This document shows positions 22,133-33,800 of a stretch of DNA of 64,000 nt, piece after piece. Numbering within the stretch: the first letter of the stretch is position 1; each line of letters begins with the position of its first letter. Origin of the DNA: Mixophyes australis (Eukaryota; Chordata; Amphibia; Anura; Limnodynastidae). Position numbers and translations under genes: made by a program. The notes beneath the pieces were generated by a model. It worked only from the letters and a program-made list of their open reading frames with translations. It was not told the DNA's origin and did not search any database. Location: assembly GCA_036250195.1 (NCBI GenBank), contig JAVHZZ010000009.1, positions 98,710,271-98,774,270 on the forward strand, given 5' to 3'.

Positions 22133-23108
22133 TTAAGGTGAAGTCGACAGGACTGGTAGAGAGTCTGGATGTGAGGAATAAGGTAGAGGTGTGACACCAA
22201 GACAGCGGGTTTGGGAGACTGAGGAAATTGTGGTGTTATTGACTAAGGGAGATTGAGGGCAGGGGGTGACTCTGGCAGGAGGGAAGACAATAAGTTCTGT
22301 TTTGGATGTTTTGAGCTTTAGGTAGCATTGGGACATCCATGTGGAGATAGCAAAATGACAGTTGGTTACACAAGATAGTATGGAAGGAGAGGTCAGGGAA
22401 GAGATATAGATTTGTGTGCCATCAGCGTAGAGGTGGTATTAGAGGGCGAATGAGCGAATTAGTGCCCCAACAGAATAGGTGTACAATGCAAAAAAGTAAA
22501 GGGCCAAGAACAGTGCCTTGTGGGACCCCAACAGATAGTAGGAGGGGAGGATGTGCCAGAGGTAGAAACACTAAAGGAGTGGTTCGATACGTAGGCAGTG
22601 AACCAGGAAAGGACTGTCATGAAGTCAAATGGAGTGAAGAGTGTGTAGGTGAAGAGGGTGATCAACAGTATCAAAAGCAGCAGAGAGGTCTAGGAGAATG
22701 AGTATGGAGAAATATCCATTTGCTTTTTGCAGTAAGTAGACCATTGGTCCCTTTTGTGAGAGCAGTTTCAGTGGAATGATGGGGGCGGAAGCCTGATTGC
22801 AGAGAGTCGAGAATGGAATGAGAGGAGAGAAAGTAAGACAAGCGTTTGTACACTATTCGCTCAAGTAGTTTGGAGGCAAAGGGGAGGAGAGGAATAGGAC
22901 GGTAGTTGGAGAAAGAGGCTGGATCGTGAGATGGTTTCTTGATAATAGGTGAGTTGAACGCATGTTTAAAGAAGGATGGAAATGTGCCAGTGGAGAGAGA
23001 TAGGTTGAAGAGGTGAGTTAGAGGTGGGCATGCAGTGGAGGAGAGGGAGCAGAGTAGTTGGAAGGGAATAGGGTCGAGTGGACAGGCTGTAGGGTGAGAT
23101 GAAAACAT
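22133..23108 (-). pseudogene. L2 ORF2 reverse transcriptase, inactivated
   Basis: This is the polymerase domain of a non-LTR retrotransposon. The first 145 codons (23108-22671) are open and contain [20 protein letters not shown] and [20 protein letters not shown], both standard L2 reverse transcriptase blocks. The catalytic motif near 22420-22450 reads YADG instead of YADD, so the second catalytic Asp is lost. Downstream, WLKLKTSKTE-like sequence (LKLKTSKTELIVFPPA at about 22310) marks the end of the palm region. Frame changes after 22671 confirm a dead copy. The clade call (L2 rather than CR1) rests on the block sequences and the simple-repeat tail. Confidence 0.9.
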
Positions 23109-23479
23109 GGGTGCACAGACTTTGTCTTCAGTTACTGGTAAGAATGAATTAAGGGTGGATTAGGAAGTGTAGGCAAAGGTGGGTAGAGTGAGTGAAGTGA
23201 GTGGAATTTGGCATGAGGAAATATCTTGCCGAATGGTATCAAGTTTGTTTTTGAAATAGGTGGCAAAATCATAGGCAGTGCGGGAGGGAGGAGGTGCAGG
23301 TGGGCAGAGAAGTGAGTTGAAGGTGGCAAAGAGGCAACATGGGTTAGAAGACTGGGTGGATATTAGAGATTTGAAGAATGTTTGTTTGGCAATTGAAAGG
23401 GCAAGAATTCCTCCAGTGGCGCTCTGTAGTGTGGGAGCACTTTTGCAGGTAGCAGGTCTGTTAGGAAAAAACAGACAAA

Positions 23480-24944
23480 ATGTTTAAAACAGAAGTGATT
23501 GGAGCTGCCTTTTATGTCTTGATTCATCATCTTGCCACTTTTTTTGATAGTACCTGCAATCACCAGAAAGATAATTTAACATTACTGGTAGAATACATCA
23601 ATTTATTATACTTATTTATTTTATACAGATGATGTGCGGACGTGGGACCATACAGACAAAAAGTGGGTAGGGAGAAGGTGGTTGTAGGGAAGCAAAACTA
23701 ATCTAGATGTTCCAAAATTTTAATCCACGCAATTATAAATTCCTAGGATTTCAGAAATAATTTCCAAATGCTGCTGGCACAACAATCTTGAACTTAAGGC
23801 ATCTACATGTCCAGGTCAGCTTTCAAGTCTCAATGCCACCCAAATCCTCTTCCTTATAGGGGTGCTAGCTATCTCTGCTCTCACATCTGGGTAACAACGG
23901 GATCCACTTCAAGAATTGGAGAAAAATGGATTCTCACTTGGCTACTACCTAAAGGATTGAACATAGCTGGTGATGCACAACTGTCAATAAAATTTTCAAA
24001 TCACTCCTAAGTGTGCATGGAGAGTGACATGGCCTATGAAATTATAAACAATCCTCTATTGCCTTGTAGGGGTGAGATTTGCTGATGTTCTGGGACCCAA
24101 GGTCAGTTCCAATGAATGAAAGGCCCTCTCTACACATTAAATAAAATGATCTGCTAAAAGATTCCCAAGAATAATTATTAATATAATTATAGGATCCTTC
24201 ATTTTTGGGAAATCATATTTACAGTGAATTATACAGAGTTCCACATACTGCACGGGCTACAAATTTAAGGCTATGGCAGTTTTTTAGAGTTAAAAATAGC
24301 TATACGAATATGCATAACATATAGAAGAAATTGTAGGCTAATGATTGTTTTAACCTTGTATAATTACAGTTATTTTATTGTCAGCTAAAATGTTTGAAGA
24401 GAACAGACTGGAAAAAAGAAAACGATTACACTTTGATCGTTTTTTCACAGCATTTCTGTTATTATTTACAAGAACATTCAGATAATAAGTAATGGTTGTT
24501 TGCGTTCTTGTGAGTTCAGCCATGGACATTTCATTTAACGATAACTTTCATTATATTTACTGGGCCCCTTACATAATGTAAATGCACAGCTTGACCCTGA
24601 AGTTTATTGACAGATTCTTAAATATATATTAATTGTATCTGTTGAAAGCATGAAGCTATTTGTTTTAAATAATAAAGGTATAGATAGGAAGACATATTCA
24701 ACGTCCCAATTATGCAAAATGAAAGCTAGTTTTTAATCTGAACCTGCAACTTGAATTCTGTACTTTGACATTGAGATCTCCATAACATACACACTGATGG
24801 GAATGCAAGATTCACCCTTCTATTAAATACCATATATATTGTTAGCAACAGATAATTTAGGACTTTGTCAAGGTGGGTTAATAAAAGATGATGTTGTTAT
24901 TAAAGCAAAACTTACAAGATTCTTCTTATACTGCAGCATATCAC
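23480..24944. other. AT-rich non-coding DNA
   Basis: No gene or mobile element was recognised. Confidence 0.6.
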
Positions 24945-24947
24945 TTA

Positions 24948-25365
24948 TACCACGTTCACACTGTCGCCCTGGCAATATCCTGAACTTTTTAACCCAGGAT
25001 ATTGCCGTTTCACAGAGCATCCCAGCTCATCAGTCCCCGTTCACGCTACCCCATTCATACTGAACCTGGGTCTGCCCTGGCAATAAGTGTGAGTCGTCAC
25101 AAGAGGAGTTTTGATTGGCTGACAAAGATGAGGCCATTTAAAGGTCATATCAATCAGCTACTTTCTGTGAGACATGGGTTGAAAAACCCAAATCGCACCG
25201 TTCACACTGGTGGCTACCCAGGACGGACCCCGGAATAACCCTGCAAAAGTCCCGGGTCATCAGACCTGGGTAGATGTTGGGACCCCTGTTCACACTGAGT
25301 TCCGACCCGGTTTGTCAGGGCTCGCCTGGCAGTATCCCGGAATCTAGGTCAGTGTGAACGTGGTA
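24948..25365. mobile_element. Harbinger-like MITE, TACCACGTTCACACTG ends
   Basis: The terminal inverted repeats TACCACGTTCACACTG are perfect over 16 bp. TTA on both sides (24945-24947 and 25366-25368) is the classic 3-bp PIF/Harbinger target duplication. The 418-bp interior holds several GTTCACACTG-like subterminal motifs, which could be transposase-binding repeats. There is no coding capacity. Confidence 0.88.
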
Positions 25366-26879
25366 TTAGTCAATTGTCAGTTTCTAGCTTCCTGTCTTCT
25401 ACACCTTTTTTATATTCACTGCTTTATTAATAACATAACAATGTCACCTAGAGAGAGGGGTTTCTAAATGAGAAATATATAGTGCAGTAGTTGTTCCAAC
25501 ATGTACATAAATAAACATTTTAACATATATCATGAATTTCAATTGTTAAACTCCTTTGAAATTCACATTTTATCACTTCAAGAATCTTCTGGTTGCCCCC
25601 CGGTGCTTGTATTCTCACTGCAAACTCTTGGTTTATGAAGGTGTATTACTGTAGAGAAGTATTTTACTGTGCTGGCTAATATAAACCATCTGCAATATAG
25701 GATACTGTACTATACATAGCTACTTTACTACCTAATAAATAAGAACATATGGCCTAGTAAGCGGTGCTTGAACACTGTGATACTTGCCTGTGATGCATAA
25801 TGGAATTTAACATTATGCTGTTATTACTGAAGCGCTTTCAATGTGCTGGTTATTGTGACTTTATTGTAAACAATGTAAATGTTTTATTATATTATATGGT
25901 GTTTACTTTCCTTACAGCCAACCCATATCCAAAATTTAGAAATTGTTTTGCAGTAGATTTTCACCCCAAAAAATTGTTGGTCTTGACTGTTATTTTAAGC
26001 AGTTTTCAGTTCCTTGGGCTGTGTAGCTTTTTGGGTAGAATGGACACATAAAAACACGATTTTCCTTGTTGAAAATTCTCCTTTGCCATTGGTCAAATTC
26101 TGCCATAATACATCAAATATTTATACACACTGGGGCAAATACACAAAAAAATGCTGATATGGTTTTAACTGTGTTTTTAATGTTAAAAATGAGGGGTTTA
26201 TACCCAAATATGCAAATGCTGCAGAATTGTTTCTCCAGATTTAAAGTAAAAAATTCTAGCATTAGTTATATAGAGCTAGATGGAACACTATGAATATTAA
26301 TTATGTATTCACAAAGTTTGCCATAAATCTAGAGGTAACGTCAATTATTACCAGTTTTACTATCACGTTATCATTTTGACTGTAGCGTAAAATTGAATTT
26401 AGACATTTAGAAGTATTGTGTTAAGCAAAATATGAAGCATTTTTATTCTCACTCTAATTTTCTGCATTTAGCCTATAATATCTTAACACAACATTAGGCC
26501 TCCCCCTAAGATCATGACAGAATGCACTTAATGAAACTACCTGTTCAGGACCTAGAATGATATTTGCAGTCAAAAGATTCAAAGATTGTTTTGCCTCCAA
26601 TTTAAAACCAATGCGTAGATATCAAGTTCGAGGAGTATACTCTTCAGCACAAATTGTATTTTGCCATTCCCCATAGACTTCCATGCCAACATTCCGTTAG
26701 CCATTGTTCTGTTTTTGTAAATTGTGCATGTTTTGTTTCAAGCACCCCAACAATTCCTTCAGCAAGGGGTCCCACTCTCATAATGTGACACAGCCCAGCC
26801 TGAATTGCTTAGAGAAATCGGACCCACAAACAAAAAAATGCCAGGAAAAATAACCCCATGCTGAAAGCACTAAGGCTCC

Positions 26880-27290
26880 TCCCAAAAACCCTGTTGGTGG
26901 GTGTTGGAGTAATCAAAAGTTAAATGTAATGGTGACAGGTGAGAGCCTACCCATGGCTCTCAGGGCCTGTTGTGATTAATGCCACAGAAAAAATAATCTT
27001 AAAACAAAACAAACACCAGGAAAAAATATTTTATTTAAATATAGACACACCCAACCCTCTTTTACCTTTTTGGTTGGTCAGAGTGTGAGAAACCTGCGAT
27101 TAGACCCTACATGGGGTCTAACTACAATAAACTACATTGACACAATCAAGTTTATTAAGTCTAGATCATAAGTGAGGTCTACGCTCTACTAAATAATTGG
27201 AGTAAAGCCACTCTATGTTGGTTAGTTAGTGACAAGCCTCCGGACCTTTCTTTGTCAGTACATAAGCCTCCGGACCTATCACAACAGAGT
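26880..27290. repeat. Possible interspersed repeat, unclassified
   Basis: The block around CCCTACATGGGGTCTAACTA and AAACTACATTGACACAATCA resembles the arms of the inverted repeat at 42710-42912 (CCCATGTGG..., AACTACATTGATGCAAT). AAGCCTCCGGACCT occurs twice (about 27233 and 27264). Family unknown. Confidence 0.4.
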
Positions 27291-28359
27291 TCCATGAGGA
27301 GCAGTTACAGCACCTGGGGGTTTTTTTGTGTGTTTTTTTCCCTTTAAGGATTAAAAGCTAAAAGAAAAGAAGAGGATCACCACCGTGGCTTTAGGTGATT
27401 AATTAATTAGTGAAAGAGGATTCGGGGGATTCCTTATTTAAATTAGTTTGTATTTTTTAAATAGTATTTTTTTACTTGACACTATAGGTCACCATGGGCC
27501 ATGGATGCCAGGACAAGTATACTAAAGCAGATTATGGGTGCCAGGGCTTTGTGGGACCAGTAGTGCCACATACAAAAATGCTGATTTATTACATTTCACT
27601 CTTTATATTCTCAATGCATCCTTTGGTGTGGCTGTATCTTGACAACTTGCACTAGAGCTGGATTGGGCCACAATAATTAGTTTTGCATAATTCTAAAAAA
27701 ATGAATAAAAAAATGAAATACTCCACTCACAAAGCATCTATTTGTTAATAGCATAAGTATGACTTTTATGAGGGACTTATTTATATGATGCCATTGTCTA
27801 ATCAGGGTACATCATATACCTGTTATTCTCTGCAGGAGAAAGACCTGTGCCAACCCTAATTGACACTGGCAGACCAAGTTCGGTACACAGATGATACAGC
27901 AAAGTCAGACAACCAAGGAACAGTACACAGGAGATCCAATAATACGTGGTCAGACAGGCAAACAACGGTACACAGGAGATCTAGCAAGAGAGAGACACTC
28001 ACAGGGAGAAGGGCTAACACAGAAGGCAGGAGTCAGACACTCAGCAACTACGTTGCACTGACACAGGCAGCATGTCAGTGCAGCATTTAGATAGTGAAGG
28101 CGATTCAAAATACCCGTCCCGAAAAACGGATCATGTGACCCGCCACCCAGAAATGCCAGGTTTGGAACGGAGCAGCGCTGGAGCGTAGAACAGGTAAATT
28201 CATTACAGTACCAAATTAAAAGTTTTGGTCTGTAGATTTGCAGAAAAATATTGGCGTTGTAATCGATTGCATCGTTTCAGAGTTATTTTGCAAAACATCT
28301 GTCTGGCATTTACAACAATGCATTACCATTGTCCTCTAAAAAATGTGACAGTTGGCAAT

Positions 28360-28470
28360 ACACCTGTGCACCTGCTGGTTGCTCTGGAAATTGTGAGAAT
28401 TAGTGAACTATTCCTGTGCACCTGCTGGGTGACCTGGAACAAGTGACCCACTGGGTGGTCTGGAAACTGT
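28360..28470. repeat. Degenerate tandem repeat
   Basis: Units of the form CCTGTGCACCTGCTGG-TG-(A/C)-CTGGAA recur about three times with drift. Confidence 0.6.
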
Positions 28471-30486
28471 GACAGTTATTTGCAGTCACATATATCAGCG
28501 CATCTTGCAGGGACCATACCCAGCAATTTAATTTTGATAGAAGCACTTAAACATATATTGCAGTTTATAAAAAAATTCTTTATTGTCTTTAATATAGTGA
28601 TTGATAATATAGTTATTTATTCATTTTACTCCATTGGTACAATTTCTACTTGTAATGTAGTATATAAAAAAAGTTTTTGAATTCTGTTAATAATTTAATT
28701 CAGTCATTATATTTCAGTTTAATTTAAGGCGGTTCTGCCCAGTTTCTCTAGTCTCTCTTTAATATTTGACTTTATTTAAATGGAGAACTTTTTTAGAAAA
28801 TAAAGCTTGTAAAACTGGGTTCAATAATAATGATATAAATGACTATGAAACGAGTAGGACAGATTAAATATAACTGATATCACTGAACTCAAAGTGTGAT
28901 CCTGGTCAGACACCTTCCCTCTGACTATTCTATTGTACAGTGACAATAAAATTGATCTCAAAATTCCTCTGACTGTGGACTACACAAGATTATTACATTT
29001 TCCCTGCTTACTGCTCTGTATTTAGGGTTCACATCCCTACTATCTGCCAGCTTTCATGTAGCTTTGCCAACTGGTCATTGTACCTGCTCACCTATTATAT
29101 CAAATATAGTGCTTCACTATCTGCATTATGCCCTGGTATGGTATATGGTTCTGGCTGAAGGAGGAATTTATGGATATTAGCAGCAATGCAGTGTATTCCT
29201 GCGTTCTGAAAGGTGATTTCTTTGTAAATTGCCAAACTGACTTAAGGAAACAGAAGCAGACATAATACGACTAATGCAAATTAGTGCTGAACCTATTAGC
29301 TCATCCCTAATTATTGCCAAGGATCATTATCTTTTAGACACTCTACATGATTTTTTTCAGATCCGGTATTTTTTGTTTGTTGTTTGGTTGAAATTTTCTA
29401 TTAATTTATTATTTGATCCCAACTGTATTATATTTTGGGTTTTATTATTGTGCAGCGTCTTGTAATAATTTCATGCAAAAATTAAATTTTGAGTATTTAA
29501 ACCACAAATAACTATAGCTAATGTACATGGCAATGTGTACTTTTTCTTTCTCAGTGTAGATTCTTTTAGGTGTGTGATTCACAGTTTTTACCTCCAAAAA
29601 GTTCTGTTCCTCATTTTTCCAGGAATGCATTCATTTTCAACATGAAATAGCTACTTTCTCCACATACTGTACTTATATCTCAGAGAAAAGGTGAAATGTT
29701 TCAAACTAGACTTGGCTGACATCGCCCTAGCAGCAACAGAGTGATATGTATATTTTAAAAACTATTCCTTGACAGGAGAGTCTATTTCTTAATAAATTGA
29801 ATTTATTTCTTAAAGTCAATTGTATAGGTTATTAATTCATTGGTAAACATAACTACTAATACATTTATTAGGCATCATATTTATATGGCTACATATTCAT
29901 GTAAAGTGCAACATAATATTATGTAATGCATTACTTGTGACATTACAGCTTTCAATGTGTTTTTAAACACACAATGTGTGGAATAATTGTTTAATTAGGC
30001 TGCAGTAATTGAGATCTGCAGTCTAGTGAAATATATGCCCCCAGCAGCCTTACATCAATGCATTCATTTACTGCAATTATAAATAGGAGTGACCTGAGAT
30101 AATAAACACTATGACAACATGCTTCTATGACTCTGTATTCTTGAATGCAGTTTTTACTTTAATAGATATCCAGATGTTTTGTTGTAGGTTTTCTTACAGT
30201 CCTAGCAGTTAAGCTTTAATAAAACAGTTATGACAGTAAGACCACTCTATTATCTGGTGAATGACTTTGCAAATAAATAGATAGGCAATGAGAGGTGAGT
30301 TTCAGGAATAGAGTTGTCATACATCCTTTATGGAGTCATTGCCATGACTGACATGTTCCTCACTGGTAGGTTTTATAAATTATAGCTGTTTCTCTATTAC
30401 CAAGATAAATGCCATACTTCATGGCTTGGACACTGCAGTGACAGATGAGCAGAGAGAGTGGGTGGACAGTAGGGATATGATTACTT

Positions 30487-30491
<5 letters not shown>

Positions 30492-30531
<40 letters not shown>
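30492..30531. repeat. (TA)n microsatellite
   Basis: A pure TA run. Confidence 0.96.
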
Positions 30532-30533
<2 letters not shown>

Positions 30534-30644
30534 ACTTTTTGCTGAACTGGAGGAGAAAAATGAGAATCGCATAAATTGGAAAAGTTAACCACTAATTAAC
30601 TGCAACCGATTTTGATATACTGCGTACATTCACGTCACTAAAGA

Positions 30645-30648
<4 letters not shown>

Positions 30649-30703
<55 letters not shown>
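30649..30703. repeat. (TA)n microsatellite
   Basis: A pure TA run of about 55 bp, the longest in the window. Confidence 0.96.
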
Positions 30704-30710
<7 letters not shown>

Positions 30711-31559
30711 CCATGAAGTTGGTTATAGGAATATATAGAGATGTATATGACACCATAAGTCCTCTGCAGCCATTTGATAGGTGCTTGATATCACTATCTA
30801 ATTCCCAGTATGTGGCTTCCTGCTTGATTTCATTTACCTCCACTTATCATCAATTGTCCCTTTCAATTGCAGCCCTGCCTTTACATGTCTATGTATAGAA
30901 GTATACAGGTCACTGCCTCCCACAAGATGAGCACACAGAAATACTCTCTGCTGATCTGATTGGTTACAAGTTATTGTATCCCAGCCCTCTCCCAACTGGG
31001 GCAGACAAGAGATGAAGAAGGACACCAATAGGTGTTTTACATTTAGTCAAATGCAAATTAAATGTATTCCCAATTACGTGTTTTTGGTGAATACTTTTGA
31101 CATTTATCTCTCATAGACATTACTGCCAGAAAGCCAATCTTCTAATAAACTCGTAGTATTACTTTGGCATCCGTTTTAGCAGTAGCAGACACAGTTACAA
31201 ACAAAATCTATTTTCTATGTATACTAATTTGATCAGACTTTCCATTTCTCTGTCTGCTAGGGCAAGTGGACATCAGTGCGATGTAAGGCAGTTACAGATG
31301 AGCTAACTCTAGTGATTTGATTAGTTTTTTTTCTCCTTTTGTTCATTTTGTCTGCTAGTCAACAGAATAAACATATGCAAAGTTGTTTAGTAAGTCAAAG
31401 GAAAAACTAACGCCAGACAAGTTCGACCTTGCATATATCAGCTAACACAAATTGGCAAAACAGCTTTAGAAGCTGCATATATTTGAGGTTGGTTACAGTG
31501 TTGCATTGACAGAGTAACCCATTCAAACAGAGTTATTAATTCCTTTAATAAAAAATAAA

Positions 31560-32120
31560 ACATTTGAGCGTGGTACAGCTCTGTGTTCAATTCTGGAGAC
31601 CATGTGTCCAGAGGGATACAAATACATTAGAGACTGTACAAAGAAGGGCAGCCATAACGGTGCATGGCCTACAGCACAAAACTTATCCGGAAAGACTAAA
31701 AGATCTTAATATGTATAGTTTGGATCAGAGAAGGGAAGGGGGGGGGCATGATAGAAACTTTCAAGTATATCAAACACATCAAGGTTTTTAACAAGGTACA
31801 GGGGAAAACATTCTTCAAAGGAAGAGAAATATTAGAACACGAGAACATGCACTGAAACTGGAGGGAAGTAGGTTCAGAGGAATTTTGCAAAAAAAGTACT
31901 TCACAGAAACGGTAGTGGATAAGTGGAATAGCCTCCCATCAGAGGTGGCAGAGGTTAATACAGTAGAGCAATTTAAACATGCTTGGGAAAGCCTTAAGCA
32001 TATCCTTACAAAGAATAAAGAATCAAATGGGGTTTGAGGTTACCATAGGTTAAAAATTTGGCAGACTACATGGGCCAAGCGGCTCTTATCTGCCATCACA
32101 TTCTATGTTTCTATGTTTCC
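31560..32120 (+). mobile_element. CR1-type LINE, 3' end
   Basis: A plus-strand 3' fragment: the C-terminal coding region, then a short 3' UTR with GGCAGACTACATGGGCCAAG, ending ATTCTATGTTTCTATGTTTC. The short repeated 3' terminus without a poly(A) tail is characteristic of CR1. Confidence 0.88.
31564..32037 (+). pseudogene. CR1 ORF2 C-terminal fragment with frameshift
   Basis: The first frame (31564-31791) gives LCVQFWRPCVQRDTNTLETV, then QRRAAITVHGLQHKTYPERL, the usual C-terminal region of CR1/jockey-type ORF2. A run of nine G (31738-31746) shifts the frame. After it the protein continues in another frame with IETFKYIKHI, VVDKWNSLPSEV and FKHAWESLKH, to a stop near 32037. No catalytic domain is present. 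Confidence 0.86.
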
Positions 32121-32645
32121 AGGTGGCCTGTGGGCCTCAAACACTCATAAGGAAGCAAGATAATGGCTTTAATTGTTGTGGAGAACATTTTTGTACAGAG
32201 CAAATTTAATTGAATGTGTCTTTTTTTTCAACCACAAGCTCTATGTAAGTATATAAATAATATGTTCAACTATAATTTTTGCAATTGGATTCAAGATAGC
32301 AAAATACAAAAACATATTTATTTTTATCTTTTGCTCTTATATATTAAGAACCCTGCTATAGCCTTCTAGAAGTAGGTGACTTACTAACGATAATTTGCCC
32401 AGCATGTTCATTAATGTAAAGACAATTATTCTTGTATTTATGCATTATTTAATCTGTGTTTTATGAATTCAATTTACATAACACATTTTTATTATGTGCA
32501 GTCATGAAAAATAAGCCAAACTACAAAACTGATTATTGCATATTCAATATTATAAAAACCCAAATATTTTCTCTATAAGGGCTGATTGGGATGCTCTCTC
32601 CTGGTTCATGATTTTTCTTACATGAAAATGTTGAAAGAAGTCTAA
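32121..32645. other. AT-rich non-coding DNA
   Basis: Nothing was recognised. Confidence 0.6.
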
Positions 32646-32822
32646 GGGCTAGATTTACTAAGCTGCGGGTTTAAAAAAAAGTGGGGATGTTGCCTATAGC
32701 AACCAATCAGATTCTAGCTTTCATTTATTTAGTACTTTCTACAAAATGACAGCTAGAATCTGATTGGTTGCTATAGGCAACATCCCCACTTTTTCAAACC
32801 CGCAGCTTAGTAAATCTAGCCC
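32646..32822. mobile_element. Palindromic MITE with CAACCAATCAGATTCTAG core, copy 2
   Basis: A 177-bp near-perfect palindrome. Ends GGGCTAGATTTACTAAGCTG and complement; loop near ATTTATTTAGTACTTTCTAC. It is almost identical to the copy at 45452-45626, so these two are young or recently related. Confidence 0.92.
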
Positions 32823-33373
32823 AAAGAGACAAGATATATCTATAGTTTACACATACCAGATATAGCATATATTATACACATACCATACTATCAATACCAC
32901 AAAATGTAAAAAGTAAATGTGTAATATATATTTTTTTAGAGCTATCAAGTAGCAATGCACCATACTATAATTTTCGATTTATACATAAAGGAATAACACT
33001 GACCAAAATGAAATATTTCGTTTTATGTTTTAAATTTAGAATTGTGTAAAATTAAAAATGAAGAAAATCTTGCATACCTGGATTCTGCCAATCAAGCACG
33101 TCCTATGATGAGACAATCTTTCTCTTGCCCGGGGGGCTGTTTTTCTAAACTTCTAATAGTTGTCAATGTCCCTACCCAATTTAAGATAAACACCACAGCA
33201 GAAGAAAGGATGACATGAACTATTACAGTCTTGCAGGACTCACTGAACTGCAAGTCCGGGGAAGTTCAAGTAAATGAGATTTTCTTCTTTTATTTGTCTT
33301 GCATAGGAATGAATACATTTACACTGTAAATTCCAATGGGATAGGCTCTGATGCGCTACTTGATTTGGTGGTG

Positions 33374-33409
<36 letters not shown>

Positions 33410-33592
33410 AATAAGAAGAAAAAGCTAGTATGGGTGTTATCAAACATCTGTGATGCTTAAACTTCCAGATTTGTTATGTTCAAAATTATTATAATTTATC
33501 CATCTGTGATCTAGAGTGCACTCAATTGAGTGTATTTCAGTTAGATTACAAGTTATATATAATAGTGATTGGGAGAAGTAGTGATCTGGTAG
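32823..33592. other. Non-coding DNA with a SINE-tail fragment
   Basis: A V-SINE/L2-like tail (TAAATTCCAATGGGATAGGC to GGTGGTGCTATATA, 33312-33374) runs into a TA microsatellite (33375-33406). The remainder is unassigned. Confidence 0.6.
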
Positions 33593-33791
33593 CAGAACTG
33601 GATTAAGAGGGGAGGGGGGGGGCACATCATATGCCCCGCTTTACACTGCTCTGCTCATGAAGGAAGAGCTGTGTGCACCTTAGAGTAGTGCACACAGTAT
33701 TGTGTGTCCGTGTATTTGTCTAAAATAATAGCCATATTAGATCATAGGGGCCTCAATGTCTTAAGTGCCTTAGGGCCTTAATCCAGTTCTG
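33593..33791. mobile_element. hAT MITE, 199 bp
   Basis: The ends are perfect complements: CAGAACTGGATTAAG and CTTAATCCAGTTCTG. Flanks TCTGGTAG and CCTGGTGA match at 6 of 8 bases, an aged target duplication. Confidence 0.87.
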
Positions 33792-33800
33792 CCTGGTGAC

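Larger units (their letters stand above)
21298..23470 (-). mobile_element. L2-clade LINE, about 2.2 kb, 5'-truncated
   Basis: A minus-strand LINE. From its 5' side, a linker after the endonuclease (about 23470-23110), the reverse transcriptase (23108-22130), the C-terminal part (about 22100-21830), a 3' UTR and a simple ATA-type tail can be followed. Frameshifts are frequent. Three other minus-strand segments in the window (37.4-41.8, 58.7-60.5 and 61.4-62.5 kb) align with it or with its missing 5' part. Confidence 0.9.
25369..31555. other. Mostly unique AT-rich DNA
   Basis: No exon was recognised. Possible older repeats lie at about 26880-27290 and 27850-28200, and degenerate short tandem copies at 28360-28470. 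The TA tracts are listed separately. Confidence 0.55.
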
